The notes below the pieces were generated by a model. It was not told the origin of the DNA. It saw only the letters and a list, made by a program, of their open reading frames with translations, and ran no database searches. A stretch of 64,000 nucleotides of DNA from Acuticoccus sediminis (GTDB lineage Bacteria > Pseudomonadota > Alphaproteobacteria > Rhizobiales > Amorphaceae), in NCBI RefSeq assembly GCF_003258595.1, contig NZ_QHHQ01000013.1, forward strand, positions 1 to 64,000. The letters are read 5' to 3'. This document shows, one piece after another, positions 43,734 to 53,019 of the stretch (its first letter is position 1; every line of letters starts with the position of its first letter). The translations under genes and the position numbers were made by a program.

Positions 43734-46190
43734 ATGATGAACCTTGCCGAATATCGCAACCGCAACATCCGGCTCGCCGACTTCCTCCCCTGGGTCGCAC
43801 TGGTCGGCGAAGGCGTCGTCCTCAACAAGGACGGGAGTCTGCAGCGGAGCGCGCGGTTTCGCGGCCCCGATCTCGACAGCGCCGTGCCGGCCGAGCTGAT
43901 CGCGGTCGCCGGACGGCTCAACAACGCCTTCCGGCGCCTCGGCTCAGGCTGGGCGATCTTCGTGGAGGCGCAGCGGCACGGCGCCGCTACCTATCCCGCC
44001 AGCATGTTCGCCGACAGCGCCTCCGCGCTGGTCGACGCCGAACGCAAAGCGGGCTTTGAGGAAGCCGGAGCGCACTTCGAGTCCAGCTACTTCCTGACCT
44101 TCCTCTACCTGCCCCCAGCCGAGGATGCCGCCCGCGCCGAGACTTGGCTCTATGAGGGCCGCGATCACGCCGGCGTCGACGCCCACGAGATCCTGCGCGG
44201 CTTCGTGGATCGCACCGATCGCATCCTCCAGCTTATCGACGCCTTCATGCCGGAATGCGCCTGGCTCGATGACGGCGAGACGCTGACCTATTTGCATTCG
44301 GCGGTCTCGACAAAGCGGCATCGCGTCCGCGTGCCCGAGACGCCGATCTATCTCGATGCTTTGCTCGCCGATCAGCCTCTCACCGGCGGTCTCGATCCGC
44401 GCCTTGGCGACACGCATCTGCGCATCCTCACCATTGTCGGCTTTCCGAGCGCGACAACGCCCGGCATCCTCGACGAACTGAACCGGTTGGCCTTTCCCTA
44501 CCGTTGGTCGACACGAGCCGTTCTCCTCGACAAGACCGACGCCACCAAGCTGCTGGCCAAAATCCGGCGGCAATGGTTTGCCAAGCGCAAGTCCATCGCG
44601 GCCATCCTGAAGGAGGTGATGACCAACGAGGCGTCTGTGCTGGTCGACACCGACGCCGCGAACAAGGCGGCCGATGCAGACATGGCGCTACAGGAGCTCG
44701 GCGCGGACTATGCCGGCCAAGCCTATGTGACGGCGACGATCACCGTCTGGGACGAGGATCCGCGTATCGCGGCAGAGAAGCTGCGCCTCGTCGAAAAGGT
44801 CATCCAGGGCCGCGACTTCACCGCTATGCCCGAGACCATCAACGCCGTCGACGCCTGGCTCGGCAGCCTCCCCGGGCACGCTTATGCCAATGTCCGGCAG
44901 CCGCCCATCAACACGCTCAATCTCGCCCACATGATCCCGCTGTCGGCGGTATGGGCGGGACCGGAACGGGACGAGCACTTCGCAGCACCACCACTGCTGT
45001 TCGGCAAGACCGAAGGATCGACCCCGTTCCGGCTTTCCATCCACGTCGGCGACGTCGGCCACACGCTGATTGTCGGACCGACCGGCGCCGGCAAGTCCGT
45101 GCTGCTGGCGCTTATGGCGCTGCAGTTTCGCCGCTACGAGCGGTCTCAGGTCTTCGCCTTCGATTTCGGTGGGTCGATCCGGGCCGCGGCGCTCGCAATG
45201 CGCGGCGATTGGCACGACCTCGGCGGCGGGCTCACCGAAGGCGCCGATGACTGCGTGTCGCTGCAGCCGCTTGCCCGGATCGACGGTGTCGCGGAACGCG
45301 CCTGGGCGGCTGACTGGCTCACTGCCATGCTGGGACGCGAGAGCGTGGCGATCACGCCCGAGGTGAAGGAGCATCTCTGGTCGGCGCTTTCGTCGCTCGC
45401 CTCCGCGCCGATCGGCGAGCGCACACTGACGGGCCTGTCGGTGTTGCTGCAGTCAAACGACCTCAAGCAGGCGCTTCGGCCCTACTGCGTCGGTGGCCCT
45501 TACGGTCGCCTGCTCGACGCCGAAGCCGAACATCTCGGGCGGGCCTCGGTCCAGGCGTTCGAGACCGAGGGACTGATCGGCACCGGGGCCGCTGCTGCGG
45601 TCCTCGCCTATCTCTTTCACCGCATCGAGGATCGTCTCGACGGCCGGCCGACACTGCTGATCGTCGACGAAGGCTGGCTCGCCCTCGATGACGAGGGCTT
45701 TGCGGGGCAGCTCCGCGAATGGCTCAAGACGCTGCGCAAGAAGAACGCCAGCGTCATCTTCGCCACCCAGTCACTGTCGGACATCGACGGCTCCGCCATC
45801 GCGCCCGCCATTATAGAGAGCTGCCAGACACGCATCCTGCTGCCGAACGAACGCGCGATCGAGCCTCAGATCACCGCGATCTATCGCCGCTTCGGGTTGA
45901 ACGACCGGCAGATCGAGATCCTCGCCCGGGCCATGCCCAAGCGCGACTATTACTGCCAGTCGCGGCGCGGCAATCGCCTGTTCGAGCTGGGCCTTTCGGA
46001 TGTCGCCTTGGCGCTCTGCGCCGCCTCTTCGAAACAGCATCAGGCCCTCATCGGCGAGGTGCATGCCCGTAGCGGCACCGACGGCTTTCTCGCCGAATGG
46101 CTTGCTGAAAACCGCCTCGGCTGGGCCGCTGATCTCATCGCCGATCTCACCAACGTCATCCCCCAAGCCGATCCGGAGGCACGCCCATGA
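43734..46190 (+). CDS. trbE: TrbE, VirB4-family transfer ATPase
   Basis: An 818-aa ATPase. The N-terminal CagE/TrbE/VirB domain begins with LAEYRNRNIRLADFLPWVAL. Walker A GPTGAGKS is at about 447-454 and Walker B LLIVDEGWLAL near 641, followed by FATQSLSDI. It powers pilus assembly and substrate passage. Two ATG codons in tandem (43734, 43737). The stop overlaps trbJ by ATGA. Confidence 0.97.
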   Translation: MMNLAEYRNRNIRLADFLPWVALVGEGVVLNKDGSLQRSARFRGPDLDSAVPAELIAVAGRLNNAFRRLGSGWAIFVEAQRHGAATYPASMFADSASALVDAERKAGFEEAGAHFESSYFLTFLYLPPAEDAARAETWLYEGRDHAGVDAHEILRGFVDRTDRILQLIDAFMPECAWLDDGETLTYLHSAVSTKRHRVRVPETPIYLDALLADQPLTGGLDPRLGDTHLRILTIVGFPSATTPGILDELNRLAFPYRWSTRAVLLDKTDATKLLAKIRRQWFAKRKSIAAILKEVMTNEASVLVDTDAANKAADADMALQELGADYAGQAYVTATITVWDEDPRIAAEKLRLVEKVIQGRDFTAMPETINAVDAWLGSLPGHAYANVRQPPINTLNLAHMIPLSAVWAGPERDEHFAAPPLLFGKTEGSTPFRLSIHVGDVGHTLIVGPTGAGKSVLLALMALQFRRYERSQVFAFDFGGSIRAAALAMRGDWHDLGGGLTEGADDCVSLQPLARIDGVAERAWAADWLTAMLGRESVAITPEVKEHLWSALSSLASAPIGERTLTGLSVLLQSNDLKQALRPYCVGGPYGRLLDAEAEHLGRASVQAFETEGLIGTGAAAAVLAYLFHRIEDRLDGRPTLLIVDEGWLALDDEGFAGQLREWLKTLRKKNASVIFATQSLSDIDGSAIAPAIIESCQTRILLPNERAIEPQITAIYRRFGLNDRQIEILARAMPKRDYYCQSRRGNRLFELGLSDVALALCAASSKQHQALIGEVHARSGTDGFLAEWLAENRLGWAADLIADLTNVIPQADPEARP

Positions 46191-46960
46191 CCCGTTCCAT
46201 TCATTCCCGCTCGCGCGCCATGCGCGTCGCCGCAATTCTCCTCGCCGCGCCGATGGCGCTGTCGCCGATCGTCAGCAGCCCGGCCGCGGCGCAATGGATC
46301 GTCTACGATCCGACCAACTTTGCGCAGAACGTCCTGACGGCGGCCCGCACGCTTCAGCAGATCAACAACCAGATCACCTCGCTTCAGAACGAGGCGACCA
46401 TGCTGATCAACCAGGCGCGCAACCTAGCGAGCCTGCCGTATTCGTCGCTCCAGCAGCTTCAGCAGTCGGTGCAGCGCACCCAGCAGCTACTGCAACAGGC
46501 GCAGCGCATCGCCTACGATGTCCAGAACATCGATCAAGCGTTCCAGACCACCTACGGCAACGCCTCGATGTCCGCCTCCGATCAGGCGCTCGTGGCGCAG
46601 GCGCGCGAGCGTTGGCAGAACACTGTCGGCGGACTGCAGGATGCCATGCGCGTCCAGGCCGGTGTCGTCGGCAACATCGACACCAACCGCGCCGAGATGT
46701 CATCGCTGATCGGCCGGAGTCAGGGAGCGACGGGCGCGCTACAGGCGACGCAGGCCGGCAACCAGCTCCTCGCGCTTCAAGCGCAGCAGCTTGCCGACCT
46801 CACCGCCGTCGTCGCGTCGAATGGCCGGGCCCAGGCGCTCTCCGAGGCGGAGCGCGCCGCGGCTGCCGAACAGGGTCGCGAGCAGCGCCGCCGCTTCCTC
46901 ACGCCCGGCTCCGGCTATCAGGCGGGGAACGCCCGCATGTTCCCGAATAGCGGCAACTGA
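46187..46960 (+). CDS. trbJ: TrbJ, VirB5-like transfer protein
   Basis: A 257-aa secreted protein with a signal peptide ending SPAAAQ (about residue 36), then WIVYDPTNFAQN and a long Gln-rich helical hairpin (LQQINNQITSLQNEA; SLQQLQQSVQRTQQLLQQAQR). VirB5-like proteins sit at the pilus tip and help recipient contact. Ends with the small GSGYQAGNARM tail. Coupled to trbE by ATGA. Confidence 0.94.
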   Translation: MTRSIHSRSRAMRVAAILLAAPMALSPIVSSPAAAQWIVYDPTNFAQNVLTAARTLQQINNQITSLQNEATMLINQARNLASLPYSSLQQLQQSVQRTQQLLQQAQRIAYDVQNIDQAFQTTYGNASMSASDQALVAQARERWQNTVGGLQDAMRVQAGVVGNIDTNRAEMSSLIGRSQGATGALQATQAGNQLLALQAQQLADLTAVVASNGRAQALSEAERAAAAEQGREQRRRFLTPGSGYQAGNARMFPNSGN

Positions 46961-46970
46961 GGGCGCAGCC

Positions 46971-47333
46971 ATGGACGGCAAGATGCTCGCCCGAGTCGGC
47001 GCCGTGGTGTTCGTCGCGGTGGCCGTCACCGCAACGGCGATTGAGATGAGCCGCAAAGAGGAGCCGATGGAGAGCTGGGCTTCGTCACGGCCGAACACGT
47101 CTCCGTCCGACCCCTTGCGCGACGAGTTGTTCCGCTGCCAGGCCCTCGGAGAAGCCGGCCCGCGTGACGCGGCTTGCCTGCGGGCCTGGGCCGAAAACCG
47201 CAACCGCTTCCTCGCGCCGGGCGCTCGGCCGGCAGAGCGGCTGCCGGAAGCGGCGCCCGCTCCACGTCCGCCAGCGGACGCGGCTGTTCCGACCCAACCG
47301 GCGCCGGTGTCGCCGCCGACCGAGACGCGGTAG
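46971..47333 (+). CDS. TrbK-like putative entry exclusion protein
   Basis: A 120-aa protein with one N-terminal membrane anchor (LARVGAVVFVAVAVTATAI) and a periplasmic part containing LFRCQALGEAGPRDAACLRAWAENRNRF, two conserved Cys, then a Pro/Ala-rich tail. This is the alternative TrbK found between trbJ and trbL in alphaproteobacterial elements. Presumed to stop redundant transfer between cells that both carry the element. ATG at 46971, 10 bp after trbJ. Confidence 0.85.
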   Translation: MDGKMLARVGAVVFVAVAVTATAIEMSRKEEPMESWASSRPNTSPSDPLRDELFRCQALGEAGPRDAACLRAWAENRNRFLAPGARPAERLPEAAPAPRPPADAAVPTQPAPVSPPTETR

Positions 47334-47337
47334 CGTC

Positions 47338-48702
47338 ATGGGCAACACCGGCGTCATCGACCACTTCCTCGAAGTCTTCACCCGCTACATCGATTCCGGC
47401 TTCGGCCTGCTGAGCGGCGAAGTCGCCTTCATCGCCGCGACGCTGATCGTCATCGATGTCACGCTGGCGGCGCTGTTCTGGTCCTGGGGCGGCGATGACG
47501 ACATCTTCGCCCGCCTGGTGAAGAAGACGCTGTTCGTCGGCGTGTTCGCCTACATCATCGGCAACTGGGACAACCTCGCGCGCATCGTCTTCGAGAGCTT
47601 CGCCGGATTGGGCCTCAAGGCCAGCGGCACGGGCTTTACGACCGCCGATCTTCTGCGGCCCGGCAAGGTGGCGCAGACCGGCCTCGATGCCGGGCGGCCG
47701 CTTCTGGAATCCATCTCCGGCCTGATGGGCTACTGGTCGTTCTTCGAGAACTTCATCCAGATCGCCTGCATGTTCCTCGCCTGGGCGCTGGTGTTGCTCG
47801 CCTTCTTCATCCTCGCTATCCAGCTCTTCGTTACGCTCATCGAGTTCAAGCTGACGACCCTCGCCGGCTTCGTGCTTATTCCGTTCGGCCTGTTCGGCAA
47901 GTCCGCCTTCATGGCCGAACGCGTGCTCGGCAACGTCATCTCGTCCGGCATCAAAGTGCTGGTGCTAGCCGTCATCATCGGCATCGGCTCCACCCTGTTC
48001 TCCGAGTTCACGGCTGGCTTCGGCGGCGCAACACCCTCGATCGACGAGGCGATGGCCATCGTCTTGGCCGCGCTGTCACTCCTCGGCCTCGGGATCTTCG
48101 GCCCCGGCATCGCCAGCGGCATCGTCTCAGGCGGCCCGCAGCTCAGCGCTGGCGCGGCGGTGGGCACGGGACTCGCAGCCGGTGGCATGATTGCCGCCGG
48201 AGCCGGCGCGGTCGGCGCCGTCGCATCCGGGGGCGCGGCGCTTGCCGGGGGCGCCGCAGCCGCGGCCCGAGGCGGCGCCGCGATGGCGGGCGGCGCATCC
48301 ACGGCCTACAGCCTCGGCGCAGCCGGCCAGTCTGGCGTCAGCGGCGTCGCGTCAGGCCTTGGTGCCGTCGCCCAGGCCGGCGGCAGCGCAGCCGTCTCGC
48401 CCCTGCGCCGCGCCGCCTCACGCGCCGCCGAGAGCATGCGCTCGAGCTTCAATGCCGGCGGCAAGGCCGTGTTCGAAGCGACTGGCGGCTCCTCGACGAT
48501 GGGTTCGGTCGGTGGCGACGCGGCCGGCGACGGAAGCGGCTCGGCCGCCCCGGCAGCCGCGGACGGACCGCCCGCATGGGCACAGCGCATGCGCCGCTCC
48601 CAACGCATGACCCACGCCGTCCAGGCGACCGCCCACGCCGTGCGCTCCGGTGACGCCCATGGCGGCGGCTCCTCCGTCAATCTCTCCGAAGGCGACCGCT
48701 GA
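47338..48702 (+). CDS. trbL: TrbL, VirB6-like channel protein
   Basis: A 454-aa polytopic inner-membrane protein: five to seven hydrophobic segments between residues 25 and 260, with IEFKLTTLAGFVLIPFGLF the most conserved block. The C-terminal 190 residues are Gly/Ala/Ser-rich and predicted disordered, as is usual for TrbL. Its ATG follows the TrbK-like stop by 4 bp and its stop overlaps trbF. Confidence 0.95.
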   Translation: MGNTGVIDHFLEVFTRYIDSGFGLLSGEVAFIAATLIVIDVTLAALFWSWGGDDDIFARLVKKTLFVGVFAYIIGNWDNLARIVFESFAGLGLKASGTGFTTADLLRPGKVAQTGLDAGRPLLESISGLMGYWSFFENFIQIACMFLAWALVLLAFFILAIQLFVTLIEFKLTTLAGFVLIPFGLFGKSAFMAERVLGNVISSGIKVLVLAVIIGIGSTLFSEFTAGFGGATPSIDEAMAIVLAALSLLGLGIFGPGIASGIVSGGPQLSAGAAVGTGLAAGGMIAAGAGAVGAVASGGAALAGGAAAAARGGAAMAGGASTAYSLGAAGQSGVSGVASGLGAVAQAGGSAAVSPLRRAASRAAESMRSSFNAGGKAVFEATGGSSTMGSVGGDAAGDGSGSAAPAAADGPPAWAQRMRRSQRMTHAVQATAHAVRSGDAHGGGSSVNLSEGDR

Positions 48703-49385
48703 TGTTCAAACGACCCTCCACCCACTATGGCAAAGCCCCCGAACCTGAGACGCCCTATCAGCGCGCCGCGCAGGTCTGGGACGAGCGCATCGGCGCCTCG
48801 CGCGTCCAGGCGAAGAACTGGCGGCTGATGGCCTTCGGTTCGCTGATCCTCTCCGCCGGTTTCGCCACTGCGCTGGTCTGGCAGTCGGCACGCGGCACGA
48901 TCGTCCCCTGGGTGGTGCAGGTCGACCGGCTTGGCCAGGCCCAGGCCGTGGCGCCGGCTGTTGCGGACTATCGTCCGACTGACCCGCAAATCGCCTTCCA
49001 CCTGGCGCGCTTCATCGAGCAGGTCCGCTCGATCCCGGCCGACGCCATCATCGTGCGGCAGAATTGGCTGCGCGCCTACGACTTCACGACCGACCGCGGC
49101 GCGGCTGCGCTCAACGACTACGCGCGGGCCAACGACCCGTTCACCAAGGTGGGTCGCCAGCAGGTCGCGGTGGAAGTCTCGAGCGTCATCCGCGCGTCTC
49201 CGGACAGCTTCCGTGTCGCCTGGGTCGAGCGCCGTTACGAGAACGGCCAACTCGCCACGACCGAGCGCTGGACCGCGATCCTGACGATCGTCGTGCAGGT
49301 CCCGCGCAACGCCGATCGGCTCAGGGCGAACCCGCTCGGCATCTACGTCAACGCCATCAACTGGTCACGGGAGCTTGGGCAATGA
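48702..49385 (+). CDS. trbF: TrbF, VirB8-like channel protein
   Basis: A 227-aa bitopic protein: a cytoplasmic N-terminus (NTxY-like TPYQRAAQVWDERIG), one membrane segment (about residues 45-65), and a periplasmic VirB8/TrbF domain. It helps nucleate the channel. ATG shares the A of the trbL stop; it overlaps trbG by ATGA. Confidence 0.95.
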   Translation: MFKRPSTHYGKAPEPETPYQRAAQVWDERIGASRVQAKNWRLMAFGSLILSAGFATALVWQSARGTIVPWVVQVDRLGQAQAVAPAVADYRPTDPQIAFHLARFIEQVRSIPADAIIVRQNWLRAYDFTTDRGAAALNDYARANDPFTKVGRQQVAVEVSSVIRASPDSFRVAWVERRYENGQLATTERWTAILTIVVQVPRNADRLRANPLGIYVNAINWSRELGQ

Positions 49386-50431
49386 AGCCGTCTTTCCGTA
49401 AAGCCGGAAACCCGGCTTCACACATTTCCGCAGTCCCGGCTTTGCGCCGAGGCGCATTGCCGCTTCTGATGTTGGCGACGTCCGCCTTGGCCGGCTGCGC
49501 CACCAGCACTCCGCCGCCCGAAATCTCTTACGATACCGCCGCGCCCGCCGTGCAGACTGTCGACCCACCGCCGCCAGTCACCGTGGTCGAGATCCCGCGA
49601 CCGCTTCCGCTGCCTGGGCAGATGCAACGCGTCGAACCGTCTCGAACGACACCGGAGCCGACCGATCCGACCGCCCGGGTCAACCAGGCCAACGCCGCTG
49701 CGCGCATACAGCCCGTGCGCAACGGCTTCATCAACTCGATGCAGGTCTACCCATTCACTCAGGGCGCACTCTATCAGGTCTACACCGCGGTCGGGCAGAT
49801 CACGGACATCGCATTGCAGCCGGGCGAGCAGTTGGTCGGCTCGGGTCCGGTCGCCGCCGGCGACACAGTCCGCTGGATCATCGGCGACACGCAGAGCGGC
49901 GCCGGGCCGACGCTTCAGGTCCATATCCTGGTGAAGCCGACCCGGCCGGACCTGATGACCAATCTCGTCATCAACACCAACCTGCGCACCTATCACATGG
50001 AGCTGCGCTCGACCGAGCGGACCTATATGGCCTCGGTCTCCTGGCAGTATCCGCAAGACCAGCTCATCGCGCTGCGCCGCCAGAACCAACAGGCTGAGGC
50101 CGCGCAGCCGGTCGCATCCGGCGTCGACCTCGCCAACGTCAACTTCCGCTACGCGATCGATGGCGACCGCGCGCCTTGGCGGCCGCTGCGCGCCTTCGAC
50201 GACGGCCGCCAGGTCTTCATCGAATTCCCACGCGGTATTGGCCAGGGCGAGATGCCGCCACTGTTCGTTGTCGGTCCGGAGGGTAACACCTCGGAGCTGG
50301 TGAACTACCGGGTGCGCGGCCATCACATGATCGTCGATCGGCTCTTCGCCGCCGCCGAGTTGCGGTACGGCTCCGGCGATCGGCAGAAGCGCGTCCGCAT
50401 CGTGCGTACCGATGGGAGGCCGGCATCGTGA
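49382..50431 (+). CDS. trbG: TrbG, VirB9-like outer-membrane complex protein
   Basis: A 349-aa protein. A signal sequence ends in a lipobox-like LATSALAGC, followed by a Pro-rich linker and the VirB9/CagX domain (VYPFTQGALYQVYTAVGQITDIALQ; VNFRYAIDGDRAPWRP). In RP4 TrbH is the lipoprotein; here TrbG itself has the lipobox-like Cys, which may let it anchor directly. Coupled to trbF and trbI. Confidence 0.94.
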   Translation: MKPSFRKAGNPASHISAVPALRRGALPLLMLATSALAGCATSTPPPEISYDTAAPAVQTVDPPPPVTVVEIPRPLPLPGQMQRVEPSRTTPEPTDPTARVNQANAAARIQPVRNGFINSMQVYPFTQGALYQVYTAVGQITDIALQPGEQLVGSGPVAAGDTVRWIIGDTQSGAGPTLQVHILVKPTRPDLMTNLVINTNLRTYHMELRSTERTYMASVSWQYPQDQLIALRRQNQQAEAAQPVASGVDLANVNFRYAIDGDRAPWRPLRAFDDGRQVFIEFPRGIGQGEMPPLFVVGPEGNTSELVNYRVRGHHMIVDRLFAAAELRYGSGDRQKRVRIVRTDGRPAS

Positions 50432-51654
50432 GCGAGACAGAGCCCCGGAAAGAGGAAGGGCCGGACGAGGAGGCTCGGCCGTTGACCGGCGAGCCCGTCG
50501 GTCCCGCGCCGATGCGGCTGCGCGCCGAACCTCCGCGCGTCACCCGACTGTCGCGAAAGGTGCTGGCGGGTCTCGGCCTGGTCGCCAGCGTCGGGATCGG
50601 CGGTGCGCTCATCTATGCCCTTCAGACCCGCGATGGCGGCCGGTCGAACGAGGAGCTCTACTCGACCGAGAACCGCTCGACAGCCGATGGCATCGCCGGT
50701 TTGCCACGCGATTATAGCGGCGTGCCCCAGCTCGGTCCGCCGCTCCCCGGGGACCTCGGACGCCCAATTCTTGGAGCGCAGAATCGCGGCCAGCCCGTGC
50801 CGACGCCAGGCATGGCCGCCCCGAATCCCGGCCTCAGCCCGGAAGAGCAGCGCCGCATCCAGGAGCTTGAATCCGCCCGCACAGCCAGGCTCTTCGCCTC
50901 CACCGAAACGCGAACGTCTGCCGCGACGCCGTCCCAGGCGACGCCCGGCGCGCCGCCGATGCCCGATCTCACCAGCCTGGGACTGGCTCCGCCACCCACG
51001 ACACCGACAGCGCAGGACCGGCAGAATGCCTTCCTCAATGCCGCCGCCGATCGGCGTACCGTCGCGCCCGATCGCGTCGCGGCGCCGGCGTCGCCTAATA
51101 TCCTGCAGGCCGGGGCCGTGATCTCCGCCGCGCTGATCACAGCGATTAGATCCGGCCTCCCCGGCCAGATCACCGCCCAGGTGACCGAAAATATCTACGA
51201 CAGCCCTACCGGACGGATCCTCCTCGTGCCGCAGGGCACACGCGTTATCGGCCAATACGACAACAACGTGCAGTTCGGGCAAAGCCGCGTGCTACTTGTC
51301 TGGAACCGGCTGATCTTTCCGAACGGCAGGTCGATCGTTCTCGAGCGCCAGCCGGGCGCAGACGCCGAGGGCTATGCAGGCTTGCAGGATGGCGTGGACT
51401 ACCACTGGTGGGATCTCGCCAAGGCAGCCGGCCTTTCAACGCTGCTCAGCGTCGGCGCCGAACTCGCGACCAACGACGATGATCGCCTGATCCAGGCGAT
51501 CCGCAACGGCGGACAAGACACGATAAACGATGCTGGACAACAGATCGTGCGTCGCCAGCTCAACATCGCGCCCACCCTCACGATCCGCCCCGGCTTCCCG
51601 GTTCGCGTGATCGTCACCCGGGATTTGGTGCTCGAACCATACGGAGGAGCATGA
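50428..51654 (+). CDS. trbI: TrbI, VirB10-like channel protein
   Basis: A 408-aa protein: cytoplasmic acidic N-terminus, one membrane segment (about residues 45-65), a Pro-rich periplasmic stretch, and the TrbI/VirB10 beta-barrel domain (ISAALITAIRSGLPGQITAQVTENIYDSPTGRILLVPQGTRVIG). It spans the envelope and links the inner and outer complexes. GTG start overlapping the trbG stop. Confidence 0.95.
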   Translation: MSETEPRKEEGPDEEARPLTGEPVGPAPMRLRAEPPRVTRLSRKVLAGLGLVASVGIGGALIYALQTRDGGRSNEELYSTENRSTADGIAGLPRDYSGVPQLGPPLPGDLGRPILGAQNRGQPVPTPGMAAPNPGLSPEEQRRIQELESARTARLFASTETRTSAATPSQATPGAPPMPDLTSLGLAPPPTTPTAQDRQNAFLNAAADRRTVAPDRVAAPASPNILQAGAVISAALITAIRSGLPGQITAQVTENIYDSPTGRILLVPQGTRVIGQYDNNVQFGQSRVLLVWNRLIFPNGRSIVLERQPGADAEGYAGLQDGVDYHWWDLAKAAGLSTLLSVGAELATNDDDRLIQAIRNGGQDTINDAGQQIVRRQLNIAPTLTIRPGFPVRVIVTRDLVLEPYGGA

Positions 51655-51884
51655 TGGCTAAGCTCAAACTCGGGGCTTTCGCCGACGACAAACCAGTCAG
51701 GGTTACAGTTGAGTTGTCTGGATCTTTGCACCGTGATCTGGTCGCTTACGCCGAAGTATTTGCGCAGGAAACCGGGCAACCTGTGGCCGATCCCGCGAAG
51801 CTCATCGCCCCCATGATCCAACGCTTCATTGCCACCGACCGTGGTTTTTCTCAAGCCAGACGGCGATCTACCAGTCCCGAATGA
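51651..51884 (+). CDS. DUF2274 domain-containing protein
   Basis: A 77-aa protein with KLGAFADDKPVRVTVELSGSLHRDLVAYAEVFAQETG, the DUF2274 pattern, resembling a ribbon-helix-helix or similar small DNA-binding fold. It regularly closes the trb operon in alphaproteobacterial elements. Overlaps trbI by ATGA (ATG at 51651). Role unknown; autoregulation of the operon is possible. Confidence 0.88.
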   Translation: MMAKLKLGAFADDKPVRVTVELSGSLHRDLVAYAEVFAQETGQPVADPAKLIAPMIQRFIATDRGFSQARRRSTSPE

Positions 51885-51902
51885 TCTACAGCACTCGATC
51901 AA

Positions 51903-52829
51903 TCAGTCGCCGCACTTTTTTCCTGTTGTTGATCGGCGCGCTTGATTGAGGCTCATCTCAACCAGATGCTTGAGCGCCGGATTCTGATTTGATGCGGACC
52001 AAACCACACTGGATGATACTTTATCTTCGCTGCTGATAATCGGCAGGAATCGAATGTTTGGATATGTAATGCCCAATGTCGAATCGGTCGTCAAAGTGAT
52101 TCCGAAGCCACGGTCAACCATGTTGAGTAGGTTCTCTCGCCCCACGCGCTGAACAGAGATTTTCGGATGAAACGCAGGTCCGGACAACTGCCGGACCAGA
52201 TAGTCCTCTATCTCGGGTCCCGCTGCGTCGGCAGTCACGAGAAATGTCTCGTGCCTAATGTCGTCCCAAGTTGCCGCTGCCAGAGCGGCAATAGGATGAG
52301 CATAAGGGACTGCGACAAATATTTTCTCATCCCACAGCTTCTCAGCCCTGCAGCCAGGTAGCTTTGGATCGCCGGGCATAAATGCGGCATCGAGCCGTCC
52401 GTTAAGCACGGCGCAGGCACTCGCTTGAGACGTCACCTCTTCGATTTTGATATCAACTGCGGGGAACCGGCTATGGAAAGCACCCAACAGTTCTGCAAGA
52501 AACCCGCTTGCCAATGATGCCATGATTCCGATGCAAATCTTGCCAGAATGACCGCGTTTGACGAGAGCAAGACCGTTCACGGCTTGATGAAGATGATCAG
52601 CACCGACCGCGGCGTCCCTTAAAAAGCGTTCGCCTGCCAGTGTGACGCGAGCTCCTGATCGGCCGCGCTCAAAAAGGGGAATTCCGATACGGTGTTCGAG
52701 CAGTTGGATACGTCTACTGACGGTGGATTGAGGAACATTGAGCATTTCTGCGGTACGGCGGAAGCTTCCGTGCTCAGCAGCGAGCATTGCGTATTTAAGA
52801 TAACGCAGATCAAGAGCGATATCTGGCAT
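51903..52829 (-). CDS. LysR-family transcriptional regulator
   Basis: A 308-aa LysR regulator. The N-terminal winged helix has LRYLKYAMLAAEHGSFRRTAEMLNVPQSTVSRRIQLLEHRIG, and the rest is a periplasmic-binding-like effector domain. ATG at 52829 chosen because family members start MPDIALDL; ATG at 52844 is an alternative. This LysR lies convergently after trbI-DUF2274 in many related elements, so it belongs to the backbone. Target and inducer unknown. The 190 bp to the next gene shows nothing recognisable. Confidence 0.9.
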   Translation of the reverse strand: MPDIALDLRYLKYAMLAAEHGSFRRTAEMLNVPQSTVSRRIQLLEHRIGIPLFERGRSGARVTLAGERFLRDAAVGADHLHQAVNGLALVKRGHSGKICIGIMASLASGFLAELLGAFHSRFPAVDIKIEEVTSQASACAVLNGRLDAAFMPGDPKLPGCRAEKLWDEKIFVAVPYAHPIAALAAATWDDIRHETFLVTADAAGPEIEDYLVRQLSGPAFHPKISVQRVGRENLLNMVDRGFGITLTTDSTLGITYPNIRFLPIISSEDKVSSSVVWSASNQNPALKHLVEMSLNQARRSTTGKKCGD

Positions 52830-53019
52830 CCTGATTGCTTTCATCAAGGGATCGACCGCGCCGCCGCAAAGCAGCCAAGCTATTCACTGTGCCAGTACCT
52901 GCCGATGAACCGAAACAACGTGGCCTTTCCTTCGTACCAGCGCGGCGATCTTCTGGTTCTAGCTCGACGCGCTTTCCCATTTGCGAAACATGCTTGGCTA
53001 CTGCTGGCGCTCTCCCCGC